From LZORAL124-50-18 sp051208045 (lineage in GTDB: Bacteria; Pseudomonadota; Gammaproteobacteria; Pseudomonadales; Oleiphilaceae), in assembly GCA_051208045.1 (NCBI GenBank), contig JBPJFY010000002.1, forward strand, positions 62,001-126,000: a DNA stretch of 64,000 nt, in the 5' to 3' direction. Both the position numbers and the translations under genes were made by a program. The notes under the pieces were generated by a model, which did not search any database, had not been told where the DNA came from, and saw only the letters and a list, made by a program, of their open reading frames with translations. Below, one piece after another: positions 55,101 through 63,400 of this stretch. Position 1 is the stretch's first letter. Each line of letters opens with the position of its first letter.

Positions 55101-56724
55101 TGGTCTGGATCTCGTAGACAACACTTACCCAACCAACGTAGGTGGTAACCCGGACGACAGTGATACTGTTGATGTGGGTAACGACGCGATTGGATTCGGT
55201 AATGCGGGCGCTGGTGAGATCAGCCTGGAAGCCATAAACGACGCGTTCGCGTTCGACTTTGATGTGCTGGATATTCAAGACGCCACCACAGCGAACCTGG
55301 TTCTGCTGGGCGACGATGATGACCAGGATGACGATGCAACCCTGAACAACGCTGATACCGATTACCTGGGTGATGCGGATACCGATAACGACGGTGACAC
55401 TGAACTGGCGCGTGATATCGCGAATGACGAGCTGATCTTCGATGATCTGGATATTGTTGACTCCATCCAGAACTTCGACGTGATTTCGTTGGGTGTAAAC
55501 ACCGTGCTTAACGGTAACGCGCTGGATATCAACCTGACTGCAGGTACGATTTCCAGTGGTGGTGACTCTGTCAACCTGATCGGAACCGATCTGGATAAGG
55601 TAGACTTGAGCCGTATGACTACTGGCGCTAATGTCTCCGTAACCACAGCGGCCGGTTTTGAAGTGGTTGGTACGCAAGGTGCTGACAACATCTCTGGTAG
55701 CGCGGGTGCCGACATCCTGGAAGGTGGTTTGGGTGCGGATACGCTGAGCGGCGGATTAGTGTCTGAAGTGCGTGAGTTCCAGATCGCATTGCCTTTGAAC
55801 GCGACTAACGAAGCGATCACGATTGACTTCAACGGTGGTTTGACCTTGACGTTGAACGAAGTGGCAGGCGCGCCAGTGGATACCGATCCAGATACTGGTG
55901 AAAACCTGGATATCACTGCCGGTTCTACCGTTGATCAGGTGGGTGCTGCATTGTTGAGCTTGATCCAGGCGAACCTGGATGAAGTGAATGCGATTGCCGA
56001 CCTGTACGAGAACGCTGCAGGTGATGATGCGCAGATTATTTCTGCAGCATACGATGCGTCTAACGACACCTTTACCTTCACGTTCACCGCGGGTATTGAT
56101 GTACTGGCAGCGGATGTGATCACCTTTGCGGATACTGATGCGCAAATGCTGGCGGGTGACGCAGGTACTGACATCGCAACAACGACCGAAGGTGGTGACG
56201 GCGGTAGCGATACCTACGTGTACAACTCTGCAGCAGAAGGTGGTGATACCATCACCGGCTTCCTGAGCACAGACGATGTGATCGCATTCCGTGATGACAA
56301 CGCGACTGACCTGGGTGCGCTGATTGATGACGACGTAAGTGGTACGATCAATGCGACTACACTGGCAGATGATGGTGCAACCAGCTTCGATGTTGAGAAT
56401 ACAGAAATGGTATTTGCTTTGGATACCATCACTGATTCCGGCAACACGCAGTTGACTGCTGATATCGTTGTAGCCGATTTGACGGATACTACGAAGATGG
56501 CAGCCAACCTGGAAGCGCTGATCGGTACAATCACCGACGGTGGTGCTGAAGCAACGGCGCAAACCATTGCTTTTGCAGTTGAATCTCAGACTGCAGGCAC
56601 CTACGGTGTGTACGCTTGGACTCAGTCTTCTGCAACAGACACCACAATCGATGCAGCTGAACTGACTGTGATCGGTGTGGTTACTGCAGATGATCTGGCA
56701 ACAGGTGACTTTGCACTGATCTAA
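49180..56724 (+). CDS. Giant acidic DUF4214-RTX secreted protein, candidate S-layer or adhesin
   Basis: The 2514-residue protein has no Sec signal. Residues about 5-130 form DUF4214 units (QEAYIAYYGRAADKAGLDFW, then IYQNAFGRDGDEAGLAFWVG). Ca-binding RTX nonapeptide blocks appear near residues 302-322, 485-545, 680-707, 1197-1225, 1417-1445 and 2167-2191 (for example GAGDDHIVY and GNSGDDVIRGGTGDDKF), separated by long beta-rich Asp/Asn/Thr/Gly segments. The protein is strongly acidic and almost free of Cys. The C-terminus ends ADDLATGDFALI, the acidic-then-hydrophobic end expected of a type I signal. Codon use is uniform across the gene, arguing against assembly error. The neighbouring type I and O-antigen exporters recall Caulobacter RsaA, which is exported this way and held by O-polysaccharide. 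Confidence 0.9.
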   Translation: MAAADYYNTVQEAYIAYYGRAADKAGLDFWAGALDDAGGNLDAIIDAFANSAEYSAYLGSITDLNERLNAIYQNAFGRDGDEAGLAFWVGEIEAGNVSEAAASLAILQGAQNEDAAILANKVTVATDFTNRISASGADYDADNVNDAREIMAGVTATNGSVNAAMAKTLIFASENGGDLSNPTSFTVDQYSNAAGGVVDSLRLQGDQDVRVDFTNRADPIQRVDLDSDGVIEFNGVENQDDLTALIKADSVTPDGGDYEIVDAYARNPLNHSDSENNFLGNIYFDGTGFNGDGVSTNGNIVLGGLGSDILLGGIGNDFLAGGGVASNAATQTSTGDILEGGRNADFFFVELSRLDPSDSPAALDGGETADNTQADDNNDGDATSGNQDSDWVLLEASDDDEPVFVTMGASGDVAGSEGGFISSDADFNSGAGFADMDEIEHLDASGNLFGFLNEFNVKLGALAGQEHTSGENRGIGSTAQLRIQGSDEDNIIIAGYDNDDIAGGDGDDIIMGGNMMYAEGNSSLPGITNNGIDDIDGGAGDDHIVYEFDGGIYTGGSGNDTLWIDSQVGGIELDTDLTALVADNIIRIDLAAPNSAGQGYGGNDGLTQAQSNAATAGAVTGFENVIATGLGALDFLSAGINDPELNFTHQMNFYGADTDMHLRGGGSEANDYEEDNRLYANTGDDVIEGRAGDDQLMGGLGSDDFIFALDGDEGTDDINVIHKQADADGDQIWDGSNGQFADGTYTQDFGDSTVTTFGSSALFIANNIDNVDPATELEDVTVAAFILNITPAGETTEQSIRFEVTHNADLALVADSLQAAIDAKATEAGFEFLSSLQATYLGEQGLPGTGVTMSVTDTAGGVINQANPGDWEFAGQSPAGNFVWDVTGGGDQTQQDLDRLVFVAYEDRADAEAVDDDAETGSTVSLGENAYAQDLVVGFVTENNGQTTTFVAEQQAYDLTFTNLAVEDQVVVAVNGVQFGLTVGIDIDGTLIAGESTAAFVARLATHINDFLDDDTAAGTIAAASAGTTLTISQGEYKSIEEAVFIYTPVVTINSDDAVVDQDTANAINNSGGERAYVTISNDTSTEVQLFEFGGADDELLNEDNVLFLGNNGYDHGVVTDASMSRSVLEQAATTGGELLGSDAIVINVAQGDDISGAETAAAYAGIRDRDEDGNVDAIQVGAENMATPFGENVSVHGDDLLIGNSGDDVIRGGTGDDKFYMSGGLDDIDGGKDLYLEDILNDGQDGIVHVYNTFEAAQRDAQAEVLSIKLLNQSEDNGAVISGLFQDILVAQQALFGGVVGAGGAQFSIVLDLDTTFATGGSGQIVVSENGAQTGETWFRDMEHVRTVGGDGTLAGQGHDTLDLSRSADYTTRAFGTNNQNMTYDLTGGVNAGLVTLAGNNFMFVDGVEHVITGGGTDQLIIDETEADKNNNFTAGAGDDTITYQVNGLGAFSDYSTLDVAIGPNDVDTVTQTGGLVPETDANDPIDTLTGVENIDISAAAVSSREDDILDVSALTSGATVDFTNGDVDNGGVEVAEIGTFNDNGTPADTTDDFHTGMSELENVLGSSANDTVIISNTMANSREDVVDGTASADILFDTYLTFDLTDEGVNAALDTDSDIEQITVPELRAANELAAIPNVVNYGQFNFDLAGGTDRIDYSNETGTIAVVVNLGVEGEEQFVIVDHNNNDDLTDAGDRIDVLQNVEQIVASLDDGLAGNAEAILDFTSSTQDVQITFEYNIDDNETPADGDEYENTIRIADGDGDTIEGLNGFVERYTYGAAADAIWNVIEGSHYDEVILYEGSEDLTDQDGLDHRYSDDRLTLRGGDNNVRYNALETSITVQVNVVEDSGIGDGLITATVDFQDGDGNALTGAGTHTITSYTSDNSIQYMVDRNEDGTMEVDNGGSLKLEATQDQEDTVSFVSSSAKVFILGSSAGVLDVTIGSLDTMRLTGFERLQDADSDDVYTLANMSAGGLDLVDNTYPTNVGGNPDDSDTVDVGNDAIGFGNAGAGEISLEAINDAFAFDFDVLDIQDATTANLVLLGDDDDQDDDATLNNADTDYLGDADTDNDGDTELARDIANDELIFDDLDIVDSIQNFDVISLGVNTVLNGNALDINLTAGTISSGGDSVNLIGTDLDKVDLSRMTTGANVSVTTAAGFEVVGTQGADNISGSAGADILEGGLGADTLSGGLVSEVREFQIALPLNATNEAITIDFNGGLTLTLNEVAGAPVDTDPDTGENLDITAGSTVDQVGAALLSLIQANLDEVNAIADLYENAAGDDAQIISAAYDASNDTFTFTFTAGIDVLAADVITFADTDAQMLAGDAGTDIATTTEGGDGGSDTYVYNSAAEGGDTITGFLSTDDVIAFRDDNATDLGALIDDDVSGTINATTLADDGATSFDVENTEMVFALDTITDSGNTQLTADIVVADLTDTTKMAANLEALIGTITDGGAEATAQTIAFAVESQTAGTYGVYAWTQSSATDTTIDAAELTVIGVVTADDLATGDFALI

Positions 56725-56761
56725 TGAAGATCCTGGCTGATTTCGGTTAGCCAAGTAAGTC

Positions 56762-56790
56762 AAAACCCGCTCCTTGGAGCGGGTTTTTTT
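56762..56790 (+). terminator. Strong rho-independent terminator of the giant gene
   Basis: The stem acccgctcc/ggagcgggt, extended by A-T pairs to 12 base pairs (56762-56773 with 56776-56787), has loop tt and a seven-T tail. It lies about 40 bases after the stop codon. Confidence 0.93.
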
Positions 56791-57167
56791 GTGTGCGCCC
56801 GGCATGGGCGCACTCTTGCTGGTACAAGTCCCGCTGCGAGCTGGTCACAGCGAGCAAAGTTAAACGCAACTGCGTGAGGGCGGCTGAGCGTGGATTGGCT
56901 CAACATCGAGCAAACCGCACAGATGCTGCAAACCCGATGGCCCGACATCCGCCAAGCGTTACTCGCAGGCAGTTACCGGCCAAGTCCGGTACGCAAAGTC
57001 ATTATTCCCAAACCTGATGTCAGCCAGCGTGAGCTGGGGATACCGACGGTCCTTGACCGGCTTATCCAGCAAGCCTTGCAGCAACTCCTGCACCGCTGAT
57101 CGACCCCACCTTTAGTGAACACAGTTACGGCTTTCGTCCCGGCAGGCGAACGCATGATGCGGTTAAA
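56791..57167 (+). pseudogene. Degraded group II intron with reverse-transcriptase fragment
   Basis: Immediately after the T-run of the terminator the sequence begins GTGTGCGCCC, fitting the GUGYG 5' end of group II introns, and forms an eight-base hairpin gtgcgccc/gggcgcac (56793-56813). From 56890 a frame reads WLNIEQTAQMLQTRW, SYRPSPVRKVIIPKP and GIPTVLDRLIQQALQQLL, the N-terminal part of an intron-encoded reverse transcriptase. It meets a stop at 57097; a shifted frame from 57093 continues PLIDPTFSEHSYGFRPGRR to about 57167. The catalytic YADD region, maturase part and 3' intron end are absent, and most of RNA domains I-III is also missing. Insertion just behind a terminator is typical of class C introns. 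Confidence 0.82.
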
Positions 57168-57439
57168 CTAGAGTCAGAGAGCTTGATGCTGCATTCCGAC
57201 TGTTTTAGTTCAGCACATTGATGCTGAGAAGAGTAAAAGCGGCTATCAATCTCACCTGAATAGCGCTTGCACATTGCCTTCAGGGGTTTTCGGTTGCTGA
57301 TAATAACCGAGGTGTATGATGTTACAGAGGGGTAAGGATGTTACAAAGGAGTAAGGGTATTCTTGATGGGACAAACCGGTTCGCAGAGAAAGAGGGGGGA
57401 AGAAAAGCCCGCCTTGAGCAGGCGGGCGATGTGTCTAAT
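57168..57439. other. Intergenic remnant region with a 19-bp tandem repeat
   Basis: The unit gatgttacaRaggRgtaag occurs twice head to tail (57318-57336 and 57337-57355) with two mismatches. I see no gene in this stretch; the leftward terminator at 57403-57427 closes it. Confidence 0.7.
57403..57427 (-). terminator. Rho-independent terminator of the exported DUF4214 gene
   Basis: The stem gcccgcc/ggcgggc (57407-57413 with 57421-57427) has a seven-base loop, followed on the minus strand by T4. It lies 13 bases after the stop of the leftward gene. Confidence 0.85.
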
Positions 57440-59287
57440 TTACATGGGAGGTGGTGTGCCTTGTTCCAGCTTAATCAGGTGCTTGGTTTCTTTGGCATCG
57501 CCATTTGGATCGTTAGTGATTTTCAGTAATGTATTTGCTTCCGGGAACAGGCTGGGTGGAGTGATTGCGAAGAACTCATACTTCACGATTGCTTCATCCA
57601 GATCATTCATTGTGGCCGTTGGCTCAGGGAAGTTGTTCGTGGTAGATGCTCCGGGGAACGCCCATACTGTGAGCTTGCTGTAGGAGCCGGAGTTGTCATA
57701 ATCCCACGTGGTGTAGTACATGGTGCCATCGGGCAGGTCAATTTCACCGGGGATGGTTGCCTGGTTGGTTTCATGTGTGCCTGCAACGGTGCTATTGTTG
57801 AAGTCCAGCTCAAAAACGTTTGCATCCTGGTTCACCTTACTATTGCGCACATTGAAGTCATTGTTCAATAGTGTGGTGAAGAAGAAGTTGTTCATGGCGA
57901 TAGGCTCGCTGGGCAGCAAATCCGGGAATGCCGGGAAGCTGATGATATCCAGCGTCAGGAAGTCTGCCGGAGAACTAAAGTCTGGCGTATCTGAAAGGTA
58001 CAGGAAGTCATCATAATCGGTGGGATTAAACGGTCCGGGGTTGTCGTTGATTTCCTGGATAAATGTGCTGAATCCTTGAGCACGGGTTTCACTGGCGAGG
58101 GCGTCTCTTCCACTTTGCGAAACAAGACTCAGTACGCTGGGATTGTCGTCAAATGCCGAGAGGGTAAAGTCAATCATGTCGGCAAAGCTTTCGGCATTAT
58201 TTCTGGCGCTGTCGTCAAAAGACAGTCCGTTGGACTCATCCGCATCAAAATCAAGGGTAATCAATAGCTGATAGGCGTTAGTGATGACTTCATCCAGGCC
58301 TGCGGCGTCCAGCTCCGGATAGGTGGAGCGGACTACGTCTGCGATGGTGAATGGATCGATGCGCCCGTCGCGTCGCCCAATGGCTCGTGTACCAATGGAG
58401 AATGATTCGGGATTGATGGAAGGGCCGACAATGCCGGTAGCGGTCTCGGTAATTCCACAGTTCTTTTTGACCCCGAGACAGAAAGTAACATTCGATGACT
58501 CGCCACAGGCTTCAAAGTACTCATATTCGCCGGTCGCGCTTGTTTCCCCGGAGATTGTCTTTTTAATGCCGCCGAGTGATTCTTTGGCCTCACTCACATA
58601 GGAAAGGCCAGAGACACCGGTCAGAATACCAATTTTCTTGACCGGTTGGCCTCGAGAGCCATTGTCGCAGGACAGCCCGGTCGTATCGTTGGCGGCTTCA
58701 GCGAGTAAGTCAGTGTAGTCGGCACAGGCCGGTGCCTTAGAGCTTGTGGCAGCGTCTACGCCGGTGAGTACAGACTTCATGTCAGAGATGTCTATTTCCA
58801 CCCCTTCGCTTTCCGCATTGGTTAAGTAGTGCTCGGCTACATCGGTTTTGTTCTCGATAACTCTTGCATCGCCATTTTGTGCTCCATCCAGAATGGCAAG
58901 TGCAATGTTGGCAAGAGTCATTCGCCCGGCTTCAAGTTCAGCAAGATAAAACTGTTTTCCGGCGTCGTCAGCTGAGCGACCAAACGCTTGCATGAACAGG
59001 TTGTCGATGAGTTCATCGTTACTCAGGTCGCCAAAACTGCTGTCAAATTCATCCGACGTGCCAAACTCATTGATGAGTGCGGCAAGATCGCCACCATTCT
59101 TGGCGAGTTCGCCAGACCAGAACTCGAATCCGGCTGCGTCAGGTACTCGACCGTAGTACGCGATGTAGGATTTGATGACGCTCGCTTCCGCAGTGCTGAA
59201 TTCTCTTGATGTACAGTCTGCCTGTGCGTTGGCAGCCATACCTGCTGATGCCAGGACAAAACTGAGTAGTTTTAACCGTGATTTCAT
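57440..59287 (-). CDS. Sec-exported DUF4214 protein
   Basis: The 615-residue protein has a clear signal peptide (about 1-23, LLSFVLASAGMAANAQADC). Two DUF4214 units follow (about 35-155: IKSYIAYYGRVPDAAGFEFW, LFMQAFGRSADDAGKQFYLA, NIALAILDGAQNGDARVIEN), then a small beta domain (about 215-280, VSGLSYVSEAKESLGGIKKT with SATGEYEYFEACGES) of a type seen in surface lipoproteins and adhesins, and an acidic C-terminal region I do not recognise. The DUF4214 part is closely similar to that of the giant RTX protein, but export here is by Sec, so it would stay in the periplasm or reach the surface by another route. Its position beside sapC suggests a role in assembling or anchoring the surface layer. 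Confidence 0.85.
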   Translation of the reverse strand: MKSRLKLLSFVLASAGMAANAQADCTSREFSTAEASVIKSYIAYYGRVPDAAGFEFWSGELAKNGGDLAALINEFGTSDEFDSSFGDLSNDELIDNLFMQAFGRSADDAGKQFYLAELEAGRMTLANIALAILDGAQNGDARVIENKTDVAEHYLTNAESEGVEIDISDMKSVLTGVDAATSSKAPACADYTDLLAEAANDTTGLSCDNGSRGQPVKKIGILTGVSGLSYVSEAKESLGGIKKTISGETSATGEYEYFEACGESSNVTFCLGVKKNCGITETATGIVGPSINPESFSIGTRAIGRRDGRIDPFTIADVVRSTYPELDAAGLDEVITNAYQLLITLDFDADESNGLSFDDSARNNAESFADMIDFTLSAFDDNPSVLSLVSQSGRDALASETRAQGFSTFIQEINDNPGPFNPTDYDDFLYLSDTPDFSSPADFLTLDIISFPAFPDLLPSEPIAMNNFFFTTLLNNDFNVRNSKVNQDANVFELDFNNSTVAGTHETNQATIPGEIDLPDGTMYYTTWDYDNSGSYSKLTVWAFPGASTTNNFPEPTATMNDLDEAIVKYEFFAITPPSLFPEANTLLKITNDPNGDAKETKHLIKLEQGTPPPM

Positions 59288-59490
59288 AAATGCCCATCCT
59301 TATGAAGTTCTTTTTTTGAATTCCGATACCGGCGTTAAGTGCTGTTATTCGGTTGCATGTGTTGGTAGCGCTGCATCCCGCAGCGCAGGTTCTTAACCCA
59401 CTGATGTCGTTAAAGTGTTGACCATTTCTTGTTGAAATGCAAGGCGCTTACGCCTTGAAAGCCCGGAAATCACGCCGGGTTGCCAAAAGT
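59288..59490 (-). other. Hairpin-rich control region between sapC and the DUF4214 gene
   Basis: Three perfect short stems occur: gcgctgc/gcagcgc (59368-59386), aaggcg/cgcctt (59441-59456) and cccgg/ccggg (59462-59479). The third and second lie just past the sapC stop on the minus strand and could act as a weak terminator; the first is in the leader of the DUF4214 gene, about 80 bases before its start. Confidence 0.55.
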
Positions 59491-60273
59491 CTACTTTTTC
59501 TTAGGTTTCTTGGTTTTTGATGAGGCTTTTGTCGCTTTTTTCGTTGTGCGGACGGTGGCGTCAGCGCTGCTGTTTGAATCGGTCGAATTGGCGATGCCAT
59601 ACCGGTGGAGCGAACTTAAGTGGTCATGAATCAATTGGATCAGGCCGATTCTCGACCAGGTTGCCAATGTCTCATCATCCAGTTTTTGCACCTTCTTCCA
59701 GTCTACGATGGCAAAGCCTGAAATGGTCTGTGTTTGGTTTTGGTATTGTACCTTGACCTTTGCCGGGGTAAGTACATCCGCTTTCTTTAGGAATTTACAG
59801 AGCGCTTTCGTCTTTTGATATTCGGCATCAAATTGCTTCAAGGTGTCTTTTATCTCGTTAAGCAATGGGGATGCGGAGTATTTATCGCCACGCTTATTGT
59901 AAAGCAGCTTTCCTTCCGTTTCGCTCAGGTGTGTCGCTTTTTCGTCGAACAGAATGACTGCCTGGTCTGCGCTCTTTTCTCTGCCAAGAAAAAAGGGGTA
60001 TCGCCTGAAGTGCAGCGGGAGATAACCGCCTTTCCATGTGCCGTCCTCAGCGATGCAGTTATTGGTGTTTGGGAGAGCGGAGAGCATGGCCTGCGGGACA
60101 ATGGTTTCGCCGCCATCCGGAAATACGATCGGGAAACTCAAAGAGGCGTTGTGCACTTCCGCCATCATGAGTGGACAGCGATGCTCATTTTTTGCAAAGC
60201 TAAAGTCATTTTTTTTCTCAAATCGCAGTCGTTTGTGATTTTTGACTGTTAATACAGTGAGTTGCGTCGCCAT
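59491..60273 (-). CDS. sapC: SapC family protein
   Basis: The 260-residue protein matches SapC (PF07277): KRLRFEKKNDFSFAKNEHRCP, AEVHNASLSFPIVFPDGGET, GYLPLHFRRYPFFLGREKSA, a central acidic region (LFDEKATHLSETEGKLLYN) and a C-terminal KVQKLDDETLATWSRIGLI. SapC is named from S-layer loci of Campylobacter, though its biochemical role is unclear. There is no signal peptide, so it is probably cytoplasmic. The last 25 residues are an unusual Lys-rich tail (TKKATKASSKTKKPKKK). Its presence next to the DUF4214/RTX genes supports a surface-layer reading of the locus. Confidence 0.88.
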   Translation of the reverse strand: MATQLTVLTVKNHKRLRFEKKNDFSFAKNEHRCPLMMAEVHNASLSFPIVFPDGGETIVPQAMLSALPNTNNCIAEDGTWKGGYLPLHFRRYPFFLGREKSADQAVILFDEKATHLSETEGKLLYNKRGDKYSASPLLNEIKDTLKQFDAEYQKTKALCKFLKKADVLTPAKVKVQYQNQTQTISGFAIVDWKKVQKLDDETLATWSRIGLIQLIHDHLSSLHRYGIANSTDSNSSADATVRTTKKATKASSKTKKPKKK

Positions 60274-60316
60274 TGGATTACATAGCCTGTTTTGTGTCTA
60301 AGAATTGGGTTCACTG

Positions 60317-60342
60317 CCAAGTCCCGGTGCTCCGGAACTTGG
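60317..60342. other. Hairpin upstream of sapC
   Basis: The stem ccaagt-c-ccgg / ccgg-a-acttgg with loop tgct has ten pairs and one mismatch. It has no T-run, and lies between the stop of the large leftward gene and the sapC start. It could be a weak terminator, an attenuator or part of the sapC leader. Confidence 0.5.
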
Positions 60343-60472
60343 GGTGGTTTAGTGGGAAAAAATACCACGAAAAGGACGATGAGTCTATGGTGTCGAGGGA
60401 AAAGAGAGTTTAATGGGCAGCGAATGTGATCATGTCTATCGAGTTCATTGCCCAAAAGCCAAGGAAGCTACC

Positions 60473-63400
60473 TCACTCACTTAGCTCTGCTACGAAACTT
60501 TCGACATCAACACTATGTATGTCACTGCCACTCGTCTGTACCGTAGAATCAAGAAATGCTTTGACAGATTCAATAGCATTGTGTGACTTGTACTCTTTGT
60601 TTTGATAGGCAATTTCCAAAGTGATTCTTGTAGCAAGCTCGGTTCTCAGATTAAAAATGAGCAAGTCATCGTTCTGAGCGCCGTTAGCAATGTCAACAGC
60701 AGCTTCTGCGAGTGTTGTATTTTGCAGTTCCAGCTGGGAAGACCACCATTCCAAGCCGGCCGCCTCGGGGGCTCTGGCAAACAACTGTTGGTAGAGATTG
60801 GTGATCAGTTCTTCGCTTGTGAGTTGTCCAAAGCGTTGCTCGTATTCCGCAGAAGTGCCAAAGCTATTGATAATTTCCCTAATCCCTTCGGGCGTTTGGG
60901 CCAGTTGTTCTGCCCACCATTGGATGCCTGCAGGGTCACCGGCTCTTCCATAGTAAGCGACGTACTGTTGCTGCACTTGCCGAATAATCCCTTCGTTTTC
61001 CTGGGTGCTCAAGTAGGTATAGAGTGTGTTGTCACTCGAATCTATTGGAATGAACTCCACCGCCCCCATGTCGCATTGCGGTGTGCCGTCGTCGTTCCCA
61101 TCCAGTGCAGTGATTTCGGGGTCTTCCTGATTGAGTAAAATGGGTCGGCATTCCGCATCAGATGCGTTTCCTGCGTCAATTGCCGGGCTTTGTCGTGTCA
61201 GTTTGTGCAGCCGCAATTGTTCGTTATTCGCCTCCTCACTTAAGGGGGCCAGGTGCGGATTCGTTCCGGATAGATTGCCAATGACATCCCAGCTGGACTG
61301 TTCGCCATTTTCTACGGCGCCGATATAGCTGTACTGGACTTCAAGTTGGCCTCCGTTAAGTTTAACGTCCTTAATGTTATTGTTGGCTGCCGTTTGCCCC
61401 TGAGTATTTGCAGCAACAATGGAGTTGTGGATCACGACTTGGGCCGCGCCACCCTCCGAATAAACCGCATGTGTGTGCTCGTAAGTCAGGACGTTATTTG
61501 TCACGGTAGAGTTTTGTATACTGACTAGCCCTTCGGCGTTGTAGAGAGCGCCTCCCTGGTTTTTGGCAGCATTTCCAGACAGTGTGCTACGAAGGATGTT
61601 GATCGAACCCGCCTGGTTGTAGATTGCACCTCCGGCATTCGGGCTACTGTTTTCGATGAGACTCACGGTGTCGAGCGAGACACTGGCACTGCCTTCATTA
61701 AATACGGCTCCACCACCATTTAGCGTTGGGTGTGTTGTTGTATTGTTTGAGAAGAGACTGTGCTTAATCTCAGTATTTAAGGCAGATTTACCATAGAGAG
61801 CGCCTCCTTTAGTAGAGGTCGAGTTATGCTTGATTTGTGTGTTTTCAATCGTAAGCAACCCATAATTCGAGATAGCACCGCCTATAGTTGAAGATTTGTT
61901 CTTTTCGAGGGTGCTGTCTGTGATTGACAGCGAACCGGTCTCCGCGTTGAAGATGGCGCCCCCCTGTCTCGACGTGCAGGAATCCTTGATGTTTGTTTCG
62001 TTGGTGAGTGTGAGATTTCCCGAGTTGTGAATTGCACCTCCGCCATCATTTGATTCAGGGAAGGGGGAGCGAGTACTCAGACAGGACTCGCCTTCGCTAC
62101 TGTAGCCTGATTTGCTAAATGTGCTGTTGCTGACTGTCGCACTGGCATCCTCTTCTACTCGGAGGCTGCCCCCCTGGTAGCCGGCATTGTGGGTAAACGT
62201 ACTGTTTTCAATCTCCAGTGACGCGCCTGAGCGCACCACAATCGCGGTGTCAGGGGCGTTTGAAAGGGTAAGGTTTTTTAAGCGAAGTTTATTGCCCTGC
62301 TGTACATCGAAAATGGTTGATGCGCCGACAAATGTCACGTCTTTTTCCCCGTCACCATCAATGTCCCCGTCCAGTGTAATGGCGTCGACGGCTGCCAGAT
62401 CCACCTCTGATCTTTCAGCGAATACAATGGGGGTGGATATGATCAACCCCTCTTCGTTGTTCGCGATGAGGTCAGGATTAAAGGTTAGGGTATCGCCCGG
62501 GCTCGCAATGGCAGCCAGATAGGCTATCGAACCGAAATATGCCTCTGCTGCCTCTAACTCTGTGGGAGTTTCAAGCAGGCCGTTGTGTTGCACAACGAGC
62601 GTATCAACTTGCTTTACCCAAAACGCGGTTGAGTCAGACAAGTTGTGCTCGTCGGTTGCGGTGACGGTAACTTTTACTGGGCCTGCGTTGTTTTCCCGAA
62701 CGGTAATTGTGACATTCCGGTTCTCACCGCTGCCACCTGTTGAACACACTACGCTTGTTGTTTCTGGCGTGCAGCTTATATCGATATTGTCACCGTTATC
62801 AGAAACGGTGAACGGAATGGTAAAGGGCTCAGACGAATTTCGTACTGCGTAATGCGTATCTATCCCTGAGAGTGTTGGTGGCGTGTCCACAGTCAATGTA
62901 AATGCTTCTTCAATGGATGTTAGTCCCGCACCGTCTTCATCGGTAAATGTAACTGAAACAGTAGTTGATCCCGCAGCGATAGGCGTAAGCTGGGAAAGCA
63001 CAATAGATGAACTGAATTCGGTGGTTTGAACTCCGCTAGACGGCAAAACATCTTGATTGCTTGATCTAACTGTGACGTGGATTTCATTAGCCCCTCCATT
63101 GTCATAGGCACCGAATTGGCCGGATTCAAAGTCATTGGCTGACGCATAACGATAGAGCGCAAGCTGTAAATTTTCCCCTAGTGCTAATGAGCGGTCATTC
63201 AGGGATCCCACGAGTTCTGGCTTGGTGTTGGCCGCATTCACTGCGATTGGTATTGCTTCTTCGGTGGTATGTCCATCACTGTCGGTGACGGATAGCTGCA
63301 GGTGAAAGGTGCCTGTGGTGATGGGGGTGATCGTAATGGATTTATCGAGCGCGTGCAGATTTCCGGATACAGGACTTGAACTAATTGTAATGTTGTTGTT

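Noticed and set aside
55756..56805. Another long minus-strand open frame across the end of the RTX gene
   Set aside because: Low-complexity translation and overlap of a well-supported gene and its terminator.
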